A DNA stretch of 64,000 bases, from contig NZ_CP115484.1 in assembly GCF_027627475.1 (NCBI RefSeq), positions 3,642,001 to 3,706,000 of the forward strand, given 5' to 3'. The position numbers were made by a program, and so were the translations under genes. The stretch comes from Paenibacillus sp. SYP-B4298 (GTDB lineage Bacteria > Bacillota > Bacilli > Paenibacillales > Paenibacillaceae). A model generated the notes under the pieces. It ran no database searches. It saw nothing but the letters and a program-made list of their open reading frames with translations, and had not been told where the DNA came from. Of this stretch, positions 52,205 to 59,808 are shown one piece after another (within the stretch, counting starts at the first letter, position 1; every line of letters begins with the position of its first letter).

Positions 52205-52807
52205 TTATTTAATGACCTTCAGACGACCTTCAAGCGGCTGATATGCTTTCTCGCCCGGCTCAGCGGCGATTTTGCCGAATGGCATCTGAGCGATGAGCTT
52301 CCAATCACCGGGGATATTCCACTCCTGCTTGACGGCCTCGTCTACGAGCGGGTTATAGTGCTGCAATGTAGCTCCGATGCCTTCCTGTGCCAGAGCTGTC
52401 CATACTACGAATTGCAGCATGGCGGAGGATTGATTGGACCAGATCGGGAAATTGTCGCTGTACGCTGCGAACTGCTCCTGCAGCCCTTGAACAACGCTCT
52501 GATCCTCAAAGAATAATACCGTACCATACCCTGCGCCAAAGGCCTTCATTTTTTGCTCGGTCTGGTCGAAGCTGTCCGCTGGAACAATCTTGCGCAATGT
52601 TTCGGTTGTCAGGTGCCAGAACTTGTCACTCTGCTCCCCTAACAGCACAACTACGCGAGCGCTCTGCGAATTAAAAGCGGACGGCGTATGTAGAATTGCT
52701 TGCCCAATAATTTCTTCGATTCTCTCATTGCTAACAACCGAATCCTTGCTAATACCATAAATACTCCGTCTTTTTTGAATGGCTTCCAGAAAGTTGGAAC
52801 TGCTCAT
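52205..52807 (-). CDS. Nitroreductase-family FMN oxidoreductase (YdgI-like)
   Basis: A 200-residue protein of the small nitroreductase group. The FMN contacts RRSIYGISKDS near residue 13 and HTPSAFNSQSARVVVLLGE near 37 are in place, as is QEGIGATLQHYNP near 145. Such enzymes reduce nitroaromatics, quinones or act as NADH oxidases. The start at 52807 is eight bases after GGAG; GTG and ATG codons upstream are too close. A 31-base palindrome-like sequence lies 100 bases upstream. Confidence 0.9.
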   Translation of the reverse strand: MSSSNFLEAIQKRRSIYGISKDSVVSNERIEEIIGQAILHTPSAFNSQSARVVVLLGEQSDKFWHLTTETLRKIVPADSFDQTEQKMKAFGAGYGTVLFFEDQSVVQGLQEQFAAYSDNFPIWSNQSSAMLQFVVWTALAQEGIGATLQHYNPLVDEAVKQEWNIPGDWKLIAQMPFGKIAAEPGEKAYQPLEGRLKVIK

Positions 52808-52906
52808 CTTCATCACTCCATCTCTGTAAATTGTCTGCCTACATAAAAGATACCCAATTGTACTGTGTTTTACAACCGAGGCGAATGCAACTAACTATAT
52901 TAAAAC

Positions 52907-52937
52907 AAGTAACATAAAATAAATATGTTTATTACTT
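52907..52937. promoter_or_regulatory. AT-rich imperfect palindrome before the nitroreductase gene
   Basis: AAGTAACATA (left arm) faces TATGTTTATTACTT (right arm) around an AT centre. Its position suits a MarR/HxlR-type or redox-sensing repressor site. Inference only. Confidence 0.35.
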
Positions 52938-53119
52938 TTTTAGTATAAAGCTTTTTTCTCCTGATTGCAACCCTAGATGTTTTTTATCCGACAGCGGTAC
53001 AGCCGGCTTGAACAAGCTACCGAAACAAAAGCAAGAATGTAACTTGGATTACAGTTTTTCTCAAACTAATATGCAACAATAAGATAGAAATTTTATACAA
53101 TGGGGAGGATTTTTGAACG

Positions 53120-53359
53120 ATGAAAACAAGCAAGTCTCTTGTAGAGTCGAAGCATTCTGAGAAAATCCAGATCGAAATAAGGGAGCTTCCTCATCACCTT
53201 ATTGAGAAAGCGCTGCCTGACCTCATGAGCCGCAAAGCTGCTGCGTCTGATTCGACTGACCACGGGCACCACCCGACTGTGCCCAGCCCCTCCGGTCATA
53301 GTTCAACTAGAAGAAGAAGGGCAACAGACCCTATGGACATACGTTTCTTGTGCCGATGA
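53120..53359 (+). CDS. Small protein of unknown function, possible modified-peptide precursor
   Basis: Seventy-nine residues. The first 40 are helical and charged (VESKHSEKIQIEIRELPHHL, then IEKALPDLMSRKAA). The rest is rich in Ser, His, Pro, Gly and Arg (DSTDHGHHPTVPSPSGHSST), ending MDIRFLCR. The leader-plus-polar-tail shape recalls precursors of ribosomally made modified peptides, but no maturation enzyme, protease or exporter is beside it. GGGGAGGA precedes the ATG by 11 bases, which supports translation. It lies in an AT-rich patch, unlike its surroundings. Confidence 0.55.
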   Translation: MKTSKSLVESKHSEKIQIEIRELPHHLIEKALPDLMSRKAAASDSTDHGHHPTVPSPSGHSSTRRRRATDPMDIRFLCR

Positions 53360-53628
53360 CATAGATAACTTATACATGTTACATATACATATAGTATAAC
53401 CTCCCTAATAACGACTACGCTTGACGACTCCAGTCACGAATCATAATGTACCGCTCTTCCTTTCCATGGACTCTTCTTCACTAACATGATTTGAGCATTG
53501 GCTACAGCAATCAGAGCGTGAATGGAATAACAAATCTGCGGGTAGAACGTGGGTTATCAAAATTGTAGTTGTATTTTAATTAGATAAGATGTATATTTAT
53601 ACATTATGAATGGCAGGAGGTTGCTCTT

Positions 53629-54858
53629 ATGTCTCAAATAACGCAGTGCAAAGGAACAGAGTGGATCGCAGAAGCTTCAGACCGGCTCCTATTCACGACC
53701 AATCGCCCGGAGCTAATCATGGATCGCGGGGCAGGCATGTATATGTGGGATACAGAAGACAGAGTCTATCTGGATTTTTCGGGCGGTTGGGCGGTAACGA
53801 GCCTGGGGCATGCCCCTGCCGTCATTCGGGATGTGCTCGATCAGCAGTCAGCCAAGCTGATTCATGCCAGCCCTTCGTTTTATAATGAACCGATGCTGCA
53901 ATTCGCCAAGCTGCTTACCGATATTTCTTGCTTTGACAAGGTGTTTTTCGCCAGCAGCGGCGCGGAGGCGAATGAAGCGGCCATCAAGCTGGCTCGCAAA
54001 TACGGCGCTGCGAAGCTGGGCGGAGCACACGAGATTATTACGATGACCAACAGCTTTCATGGCCGGACGCTAGCTACCATGTCGGCAACCGGAAAATCTC
54101 AATGGGATGCGCTGTATGAACCGAAGGTGCCGGGCTTTTGCCATGTGCCGTTAAATGATTTGGATGCCTGCTTTGCAGCCATTAGCGACCGTACCTGTGC
54201 CATCATGCTTGAGCTGGTACAAGGTGAAGGCGGTGTAAATATAGTCGATGAAAGCTACTTATATGCCATTCGCAAGGCATGCGATATTTATGGCCTGCTG
54301 CTCATTGTGGATGAAGTGCAAACTGGGATAGGCAGAACCGGCACCATGTTCGCTTATGAGCACTACGGTATTGAGCCTGACATTATGACATTGGCCAAAG
54401 GAATCGGCGGCGGATTTCCACTCTCGGCCATGCTGACCAAGGAGAGCTTCGACCTGTTCGAGCCAGGTGATCAGGGCGGCACCTATTGCGGTCAGCCGCT
54501 TGCCATGGCCGTTGGTCAAGCGGTTGTGCAAGAGGTAATACAGAGCAGACTTGCTGACAACGCCCGAATTCAGGGCGACTATCTGAAGAGACGGCTACAG
54601 GAGACAGGAGAAGCGCTAGGTTGGAGCCAGGTGCGCGGGAGGGGGTTGCTCGTTGCCTTCAACCTTCCCCTTCCTTGTGGAGCAGAGCTAGTGAAGCGTT
54701 GCCTGGATATAGGGCTGATTATTAATTCTCCCTCCCCGTCCGTCATTCGTCTGATGCCGGCTCTGATCGTAACAACAGCAGACGTGGATAAGATGCTGAG
54801 GCTGCTGGCGGAGTGCTGGGAAGCCCTATATCGCGAGCAGCAAGCAGCGGCACAATAG
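53629..54858 (+). CDS. Class III aminotransferase (acetylornithine aminotransferase-like)
   Basis: A 409-residue PLP enzyme. FFASSGAEANEAAIKLARK near residue 105, NSFHGRTLATMSATG near 142, the PLP aspartate in LLIVDEVQTGIGRTG near 226 and the Schiff-base lysine in TLAKGIGGGFPLSAM near 255 are all present. The style is ArgD/RocD/GabT; ornithine, acetylornithine or 4-aminobutyrate are possible substrates. No arginine gene is near, so a role other than arginine synthesis is plausible. AGGAGG precedes the ATG. It stands 270 bases after the small unknown gene. Confidence 0.92.
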   Translation: MSQITQCKGTEWIAEASDRLLFTTNRPELIMDRGAGMYMWDTEDRVYLDFSGGWAVTSLGHAPAVIRDVLDQQSAKLIHASPSFYNEPMLQFAKLLTDISCFDKVFFASSGAEANEAAIKLARKYGAAKLGGAHEIITMTNSFHGRTLATMSATGKSQWDALYEPKVPGFCHVPLNDLDACFAAISDRTCAIMLELVQGEGGVNIVDESYLYAIRKACDIYGLLLIVDEVQTGIGRTGTMFAYEHYGIEPDIMTLAKGIGGGFPLSAMLTKESFDLFEPGDQGGTYCGQPLAMAVGQAVVQEVIQSRLADNARIQGDYLKRRLQETGEALGWSQVRGRGLLVAFNLPLPCGAELVKRCLDIGLIINSPSPSVIRLMPALIVTTADVDKMLRLLAECWEALYREQQAAAQ

Positions 54859-54924
54859 AATCAATGTAGATCGCCATCAGCAAACGGAACGACCTGAAAT
54901 GGCGTTCCAGGCTGATGGTTAGAT

Positions 54925-54953
54925 TTGTCACTACTCGCCTGACGTGATATAAT
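54925..54953 (+). promoter_or_regulatory. Sigma-A promoter of the NucB-like gene
   Basis: TTGTCA (54925-54930), a 17-base spacer and a perfect TATAAT (54948-54953). Confidence 0.75.
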
Positions 54954-55000
54954 GAAAACATACGTTCTTATGTCATTACATCATGTTTAGGAGTGGTAAT

Positions 55001-55450
55001 TTGCAGTTCAAGAAGCTGATATGGGTCATCGTCGCTGCCGCATCGGTATATCTGGGAGTCACCACTTGGTCAGACTGGGAGACGCCGACACCTGTTTATC
55101 ATGAGGGTGACCAGCAGAGCTATGATGTCAGGCTGGACTTCCCATCGGATCGTTTTCCAGAGACTGCATCCCATATCTCCAATGCCATCAAGCAGGGCCA
55201 CTCAGCCATCTGCACCATTGACCGTAAAGGCGCGGAGGAGAACCGCAAGCGCTCATTGCAGGGGGTACCGACCAAGAAAGGCTATGATCGCGATGAATGG
55301 CCGATGGCGATGTGTGCGGAAGGCGGAGACGGAGCTGACATTGAGTACATCAGCCCATCCGATAATCGCGGCGCAGGCTCATGGGTAGGCAATAAGCTGG
55401 AGTCGTATGAGAACGGGACGAGAGTTTATTTTGATGTCGTCGCAGATTGA
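55001..55450 (+). CDS. NucA/NucB-type secreted deoxyribonuclease
   Basis: A 149-residue exported nuclease. An uncleaved or signal-like helix occupies residues 1-22, and the rest is the NucB domain: [20 protein letters not shown], then [15 protein letters not shown] and [18 protein letters not shown]. The Asp and Glu in the DRDEWP segment bind the catalytic metal in this family. NucB degrades DNA of the lysed mother cell during sporulation; NucA acts in transformation. The TTG start (55001) is five bases after AGGAGTGG. A vegetative promoter upstream argues against strict sporulation control. Confidence 0.9.
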   Translation: MQFKKLIWVIVAAASVYLGVTTWSDWETPTPVYHEGDQQSYDVRLDFPSDRFPETASHISNAIKQGHSAICTIDRKGAEENRKRSLQGVPTKKGYDRDEWPMAMCAEGGDGADIEYISPSDNRGAGSWVGNKLESYENGTRVYFDVVAD

Positions 55451-55573
55451 GGACTGGCGTTGTCAGGCGGGATCTAGCGTGATTGACAATCTTTAACCCT
55501 GCACTACATACAGCTACTAGAGCATGATGTGTTGGTGCGGACTCTAAGGCCCAGTGTTCGCGAAGTAGTGCTA

Positions 55574-55605
55574 AATGCCGATCCCCGCATGTAGGAGGAT
55601 CGGCA
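55574..55605. terminator. Hairpin downstream of the NucB-like gene
   Basis: GCCGATCC and GGATCGGC form an eight-base stem, extended by flanking AGTGC/GCACT. No U-run is present. Confidence 0.5.
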
Positions 55606-55660
55606 CTATAGTCATAGGCAGCATTCACCGGGGAGCTTGTCTGGTTAGATGGATACAACG

Positions 55661-55870
55661 CTATCCTTCAGGTAACGTCCAGATTTCATTGGCAATCAGA
55701 TCCAGCGTAGTGCTGATTTTGAGAGCGGTCATCAATGTCGGCTCACTCTCTCCCCTCACGATCTGACTCATCTCTGAGGTTGTCACACCAACCTGCTCAG
55801 CAAGCCATTTCTGCTTCATTCCTCTATCGCTCAATATTTCTTTAAGCCTGCACTCAACTTTATGCGCCAT
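55661..55870 (-). CDS. Small XRE-family transcriptional regulator
   Basis: A 69-residue Cro/C1-type helix-turn-helix protein: KEILSDRGMKQKWLAEQVGV, then TTSEMSQIVRGESEPTLMTA and an ILxxLxxxIxEIW-like end. Similar in size and fold to the XRE gene at 6.7 kb, but not the same protein. The start at MAHKVECR is chosen because a long upstream extension would run into the tRNA-Leu gene. It lies just downstream of the tRNA cluster, separated by a terminator. Confidence 0.85.
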   Translation of the reverse strand: MAHKVECRLKEILSDRGMKQKWLAEQVGVTTSEMSQIVRGESEPTLMTALKISTTLDLIANEIWTLPEG

Positions 55871-55974
55871 CGCTTCATCACCTCGACCATTACTTCGCCA
55901 AGGCGTCTTGTCGAATCCTTTGATGAAATATAAGAACTTTTCGCAAAATACCGAAGATGAATCTGACACATAAT

Positions 55975-56013
55975 AAAAAAAGCGAAAACCCTTGATAGAC
56001 AAGAATCTTCGCT
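55975..56013 (-). terminator. Terminator of the tRNA cluster
   Basis: AGCGAA and TTCGCT close a stem with an inner CTTG/CAAG pair set; TTTTTTT follows on the minus strand, 16 bases after tRNA-Leu. Confidence 0.85.
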
Positions 56014-56028
56014 CTTTGGCGTTATGTA

Positions 56029-56111
56029 TGCGGTCGAGAGGACTCGAACCTCCACGGGTATACACCCACTACCCCCTCAAGATAGCGTGTCTGCCATTCC
56101 ACCACGACCGC
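56029..56111 (-). tRNA. tRNA-Leu (anticodon GAG)
   Basis: A class II tRNA of 83 bases with a GCGGTCG/CGACCGC acceptor stem, an anticodon loop TTGAGGG, a long variable arm and the GGTTCGAGTCC T-arm. The 3' CCA is not encoded, unlike the other four tRNAs here. Confidence 0.93.
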
Positions 56112-56157
56112 GCATTATAGAAACCTTACCACTACCCATTACTTTGAGGAAAAGCAA

Positions 56158-56233
56158 TGGTGAGCCATGAAGGACTCGAACCTTCGACACCCTGATTAAA
56201 AGTCAGGTGCTCTACCAACTGAGCTAATGGCTC
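56158..56233 (-). tRNA. tRNA-Lys (anticodon TTT)
   Basis: Seventy-six bases including encoded CCA. The acceptor GAGCCAT pairs with ATGGCTC, and the anticodon loop is CTTTTAA. Confidence 0.95.
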
Positions 56234-56234
56234 A

Positions 56235-56309
56235 TGGTGACCCGTAGGGGATTCGAACCCCTGTTACCTCCGTGAAAGGGAGGTGTCTTAACCCCTTGAC
56301 CAACGGGCC
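56235..56309 (-). tRNA. tRNA-Glu (anticodon TTC)
   Basis: Seventy-five bases including encoded CCA. The acceptor GGCCCGT pairs with ACGGGTC with one G-U; the anticodon loop contains TTTCA. It abuts tRNA-Lys with one base between. Confidence 0.95.
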
Positions 56310-56404
56310 ATATCCATAACAATGATGTATAAGTTCGACCTACGAGACCAATGCTATTCTCAGTTAGAGAGCTTCAATTCATCTCACCCAAACTCACAAC
56401 AGAA

Positions 56405-56436
56405 ATTATATTATCATATTCTGAGAAGTTTGACAA
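56405..56436 (-). promoter_or_regulatory. Candidate promoter for tRNA-Glu-Lys-Leu
   Basis: TTGTCA (56431-56436) is followed by overlapping TAATAT (17-base spacer) and TATAAT (20-base spacer). It lies after the tRNA-Ser terminator. Confidence 0.55.
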
Positions 56437-56560
56437 GCCTTTTTTTTGATCATTATCAACATAATACATGATGCCACATTATCTATGCCATTATACATTA
56501 TAGAAGCTTATGACCACGCCATACATCATGATACGACGATTTACGACACAAATCAGGCAA

Positions 56561-56584
56561 AGAAAAAGGACCGTCCAACGGACC
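56561..56584 (-). terminator. Terminator between tRNA-Ser and tRNA-Glu
   Basis: GGTCCGT pairs with ACGGTCC with one mismatch around TGG, followed by TTTTTCTTT on the minus strand. Confidence 0.7.
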
Positions 56585-56603
56585 ATCCGTTTCGTAAGTC
56601 GCA

Positions 56604-56695
56604 TGGCGGAGAGAGAGGGATTCGAACCCTCGCACCGCTTAACGCAGTCTAACCCCTTAGCAGAGGGTCCCCTTGAGCCACTTGGGTATCTCTCC
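56604..56695 (-). tRNA. tRNA-Ser (anticodon GCT)
   Basis: A 92-base class II tRNA with encoded CCA. The acceptor GGAGAGA pairs with TCTCTCC, the anticodon loop is CTGCTAA, and the long variable arm is GC-rich. Confidence 0.95.
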
Positions 56696-56700
56696 ATGAA

Positions 56701-56776
56701 TGGCTCCCCGAACAGGACTCGAACCTGTGACAACTCGGTTAACAGCCGAGTGCTCTACCAACTGAGCTATCAGGGA
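56701..56776 (-). tRNA. tRNA-Asn (anticodon GTT)
   Basis: Seventy-six bases including encoded CCA. The acceptor TCCCTGA pairs with TCGGGGA, and the anticodon loop is CTGTTAA. First tRNA of the cluster. Confidence 0.95.
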
Positions 56777-56806
56777 ACGTAACTAATATTTCTTGCGACA
56801 AGTAAT

Positions 56807-56835
56807 AATATACCATGCCTATTCTGCACTGTCAA
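56807..56835 (-). promoter_or_regulatory. Sigma-A promoter of the tRNA cluster
   Basis: Perfect TTGACA (56830-56835), a 17-base spacer and TATATT (56807-56812) on the minus strand. The -35 box lies within the last codons of the SprT-like gene. Confidence 0.8.
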
Positions 56836-57298
56836 GCTCCTTCAATAATAATTTGCCGCGGCAGCGACCGCATGCGTACTTGCGAGGGTCAGTCTTGCGT
56901 TTGCGCTTGTATTGCTGTCCGCATGCCTTGCAGATCAGCATATACCTGTATGGCAAGCGCCGCCGCTCCGTCGCGGTTCCAGGCAGGGATTGACAGTAAC
57001 GGGAGCCGCCCACCTGGGAAAGCAGCTCCTTGAATTCCTGATCTCGATGCTGATACCCTCTCCCTTGAAGATGAAGATGATAATGACATAGCTCATGCTT
57101 AATGATCTTCTCGGTCTCCTCAACACCGAAGCTTGCCAATTGATGCGGGTTTATCTCGATATGATGCGATTTCGTAAAGTACCGTCCGCCTGTCGTCCTC
57201 AGCCGCGCGTTAAATGTTGCCTTATGCTTGAAAGCAAGGCCGAACGCCTCAGTAGATACTCGTTCCACCCAGCGCTGCAATGCTTCATTATCCATCAT
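56819..57298 (-). CDS. SprT-like zinc metalloprotein
   Basis: A 159-residue SprT-domain protein. The zinc site is HELCHYHLHL (HExxH near residue 68) with a third His in the following GYQHRDQEF. A C-terminal zinc ribbon has CKACG and CGRCRGK (four Cys). The SprT family includes DNA-protein crosslink proteases in eukaryotes; the bacterial role (YdcK in B. subtilis) is not known. GGGGGAG precedes a double ATG. It is the gene directly upstream of the tRNA cluster and its 3' end carries their promoter. Confidence 0.92.
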   Translation of the reverse strand: MMDNEALQRWVERVSTEAFGLAFKHKATFNARLRTTGGRYFTKSHHIEINPHQLASFGVEETEKIIKHELCHYHLHLQGRGYQHRDQEFKELLSQVGGSRYCQSLPGTATERRRLPYRYMLICKACGQQYKRKRKTDPRKYACGRCRGKLLLKELDSAE

Positions 57299-57425
57299 TA
57301 ATCTCCCCCAACTACTTGAATTTATAAAGCTTTTTGCGCTAAACTGTCAAGTGAGCAACATCTGCTTCCTGCGGAGTTTTAACCACACGCCTTAGAACGA
57401 TTACCAGAGGGGAGTCATTATTGTT

Positions 57426-57788
57426 ATGCCGACGATGCGTTATATCCTTATGAAGAGTGAACAGCAGGGATTGTTTTTTGTTGAGATGCCTCAATCCCAT
57501 GCATACCAGCTTAGCGCGCTGAACTTGAGACTCCATAAAGAAATAGACAAGCTCACTGCAGATCATATTCCACAGCTTCCCTATGCCGCTGCCGAGTGCT
57601 CGGACATCGAGATTCATGACCCTGCCATCTCTGTTGTTGGCGGGCTGGATTACATTAACAAGCTGGAGCAAGAGTTCGCCTCCATTCGTGAGGGTTCCTA
57701 CCCACTCGTTTCCTTGCTCACAGAGATTCGCGCACTGCAGGCGCAGCTAGAGCAATGGTACGAGGAAGAAGCGGAGGAGCTCGCCTAG
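57426..57788 (+). CDS. Protein of unknown function
   Basis: A 120-residue soluble, acidic protein. It begins with a strand-like segment (MRYILMKSEQQGLFFVEMP), then a helix-rich part, and ends in a strongly acidic helix (LEQWYEEEAEELA). Similar proteins in Paenibacillus are sometimes labelled hydrolase/acyltransferase, but I see no catalytic motif. GGGGAG lies 11 bases before the ATG. It is followed by cmpA, 98 bases downstream on the same strand. Confidence 0.75.
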   Translation: MPTMRYILMKSEQQGLFFVEMPQSHAYQLSALNLRLHKEIDKLTADHIPQLPYAAAECSDIEIHDPAISVVGGLDYINKLEQEFASIREGSYPLVSLLTEIRALQAQLEQWYEEEAEELA

Positions 57789-57886
57789 GTTTCTGATCCG
57801 CTCTGCTATTTGCTACGGACCTGCACGGATAACTGCCCTCCTCCATATGATTAAGAAGATCATTGATTCCGGGGAGGGCGATTCGT

Positions 57887-58030
57887 ATGCCTCAATGGCT
57901 TTGCAATCAGCTCATGCGAGCCTACAGCAAGAAAGACCGCCGGCAAATTCGACTGCTCAACGACTGCTGGTTCTTCTATCGTAACCGATCGGAGGCAGGC
58001 AAGCACAGTTCAGCAAGTCTGCTACCCTAG
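57887..58030 (+). CDS. cmpA: Cortex morphogenetic protein CmpA
   Basis: A 47-residue protein that fits CmpA: MPQWLCNQLMRAYSKKDRRQ, then IRLLNDCWFFYRNR and a short tail. In B. subtilis, CmpA delays cortex assembly until coat assembly is ready, by promoting SpoIVA degradation through ClpXP. GGGGAGG is placed nine bases before the ATG. The C-terminal tail of about ten residues is longer than the B. subtilis protein (37 residues). A long hairpin follows the stop. Confidence 0.88.
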   Translation: MPQWLCNQLMRAYSKKDRRQIRLLNDCWFFYRNRSEAGKHSSASLLP

Positions 58031-58057
58031 AGCACAGCCTCATTTACGTAGTAATGA

Positions 58058-58118
58058 AAAGCCTATACCCGCGTTGCTTCTTGCTGATGAGCAAGGGCAA
58101 CCGTCAGGTATAGGCTTT
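58058..58118. terminator. Large bidirectional hairpin between cmpA and a nitroreductase gene
   Basis: AAAGCCTATACC (58058-58069) pairs perfectly with GGTATAGGCTTT (58107-58118). Inside, GTTGC..CTTGCT pairs with AGCAAG.GCAAC. Confidence 0.8.
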
Positions 58119-58177
58119 AGTCCGTCATGCTATGATCATTCTGGCTTGCTGTAGACGGTTAGCGATGTGTGTCTATA

Positions 58178-58816
58178 TTAAAATGTATTCCAAGTGGTGA
58201 CTTCATCAACAGACAGCCTGAGCGACTTGCGCGCTTCCTTGGCTGCCTTGCCCACTGCAATCAGCATGACCGGAGCCAGATTGGATGGCACCTTGAACGC
58301 CTCGATAAATTTCGCGGCATCATAGCCTCCCATAGGCACAGTGTCCAGCCCTCTTGCCTTGGCAGCCAGCATCAGTTGCATGGAGATGAGGCCAGCGTCA
58401 ATAAGTGCTGTATCGCGGTACAACTCCGGCTTCTCTCCATAGATGGTTTTCAGACGCGCTACATAGCCTGTCAGCACGCTCTCCGGCATGAGGCCTTGCT
58501 CTACAGTGCGGCCATAGATCAGCTCGGCTTGCTTATATCCCTCCACATCAGCCAGTACGGCAATGACGGCCGAAGCTTCCACAACTTGCTGCTGATTCAT
58601 AGCAATCGGCAATAGCTGCTCCTTCGTCTCCTGATCCTTAATGACCAGAAAACGCCAAGGCTGCAAATTGGACGAGGATGGCGATGTGATCGCGTCCTCC
58701 AGCAGGCTGCGAATCTCCTCATCTGTCATCTTGAATGACGGGTCGTAGCTGCGGACAGAATGGCGGTCGTGGAGAACCTCGAAAAAGTCTGCTTTCACTT
58801 GAAGTTCATTGCTCAT
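58178..58816 (-). CDS. Nitroreductase-family FMN oxidoreductase
   Basis: A 212-residue nitroreductase. FMN-binding residues are in LHDRHSVRSYDPS near residue 15, SPSSSNLQPWRFLVI near 45 and AKARGLDTVPMGGYDA near 152. It differs from the 52.2 kb paralogue in both halves, so they are not a recent duplication. The start follows GGAGAGGA; thirteen extra upstream codons are rejected. It lies downstream of an Rrf2 regulator on the same strand with 270 bases between, which suggests redox control. Confidence 0.9.
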   Translation of the reverse strand: MSNELQVKADFFEVLHDRHSVRSYDPSFKMTDEEIRSLLEDAITSPSSSNLQPWRFLVIKDQETKEQLLPIAMNQQQVVEASAVIAVLADVEGYKQAELIYGRTVEQGLMPESVLTGYVARLKTIYGEKPELYRDTALIDAGLISMQLMLAAKARGLDTVPMGGYDAAKFIEAFKVPSNLAPVMLIAVGKAAKEARKSLRLSVDEVTTWNTF

Positions 58817-59089
58817 AATACATCTTCCTCTCCATGTAAAATATATAGGCACCAATTCACAGCAGCAGCCATCTGGTAGCCTTCTTCTCTCCTATCCTCT
58901 TATCTGGTCTTAGCTTGCCCTGGGTACTCCCATTATACAAGCTTGCCATGACTGTCAGAGCTCGGCTTTCTGTGCCGAAAATAGCACAGTTATACTAAAA
59001 AAATATAGCACCCAGATTGAAAAGTTGCTAACAACTGTTGCTTACATTGCACAGTATACGGCGTAATTTGAATGTTGTCAACTGGCTGT

Positions 59090-59527
59090 TCATAGCGATA
59101 CACGATCTGCCAAATCAGCCAAAGTATGCCGCTCCAGCACCTGCACCACCTGCTTGTCAATGTCGTCAGCAATCTCCGAGAATGCCGCCTTCATCTGTAA
59201 GCCGAACGGGTGCAGACCTGTCGTGTCCACCATGCCACTGCATAGCGGCTCGCCCACCTGCAGTGAGTTGTATATCTCTGCCAGGGTAATCTGGTCGGCA
59301 GGCTTCTTCAGTCTATATCCGCCTTCCCGCCCCTCTCTCGTCTCCAGAATATTCTCCTTCGCCAGCTTTGCCAAGATGCGGCGCAGAATAGTCGGCTCCG
59401 AATGAAGCTTCTCTGCGATCGTCGCACTGGAGCAGGTAGAGCAGTTCTGGGCCAGGACAACCAACGCCTGGAGCGACAAACCAAACCATTTGTGATTCAG
59501 AGCGCTGCTGCATTTTTCTGATTTCAT
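59090..59527 (-). CDS. Rrf2-family transcriptional regulator
   Basis: A 145-residue winged-helix protein. SLQALVVLAQN starts the helix-turn-helix, with TIAEKLHSEPTILRRILAKL as recognition part and the wing LETREGREGGYRLKKP. Cys in NCSTCSS and PLCSGM may act as redox sensors; no iron-sulfur Cys triplet of the IscR kind is seen. Relatives (YwnA, CymR, NsrR) control redox or sulfur genes. The downstream nitroreductase gene is a reasonable target. Confidence 0.9.
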   Translation of the reverse strand: MKSEKCSSALNHKWFGLSLQALVVLAQNCSTCSSATIAEKLHSEPTILRRILAKLAKENILETREGREGGYRLKKPADQITLAEIYNSLQVGEPLCSGMVDTTGLHPFGLQMKAAFSEIADDIDKQVVQVLERHTLADLADRVSL

Positions 59528-59696
59528 CTATGATGCCCCCCTTGCCGTGCCACTAGTCTGACACTTGTAATAAGTGTAGCCGATTCGCCTGAATCGGGCA
59601 ACCCTCCGCATCACTGCGCCCCTTCCCTTCAGCAAGCTCCTGCTCGTTACAGCCGAGAAAGCAGGCGGAGTGAAACATCTTCATCAGTAAGACAAG

Positions 59697-59735
59697 TCAA
59701 GGAAGCCAGTGCCGCGCAACCCCCAGCTTCCTTGA
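59697..59735. terminator. Hairpin downstream of tex
   Basis: TCAAGGAAGC (59697-59706) pairs perfectly with GCTTCCTTGA (59726-59735); T-run only on the plus strand. Confidence 0.5.
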
Positions 59736-59808
59736 TTTTCCTATTCATGAGGAACACATAAGGTTGTGTCTTCAAGCCCCGAAGGGAGCAGGTGGTTAGA
59801 AGAACGTC

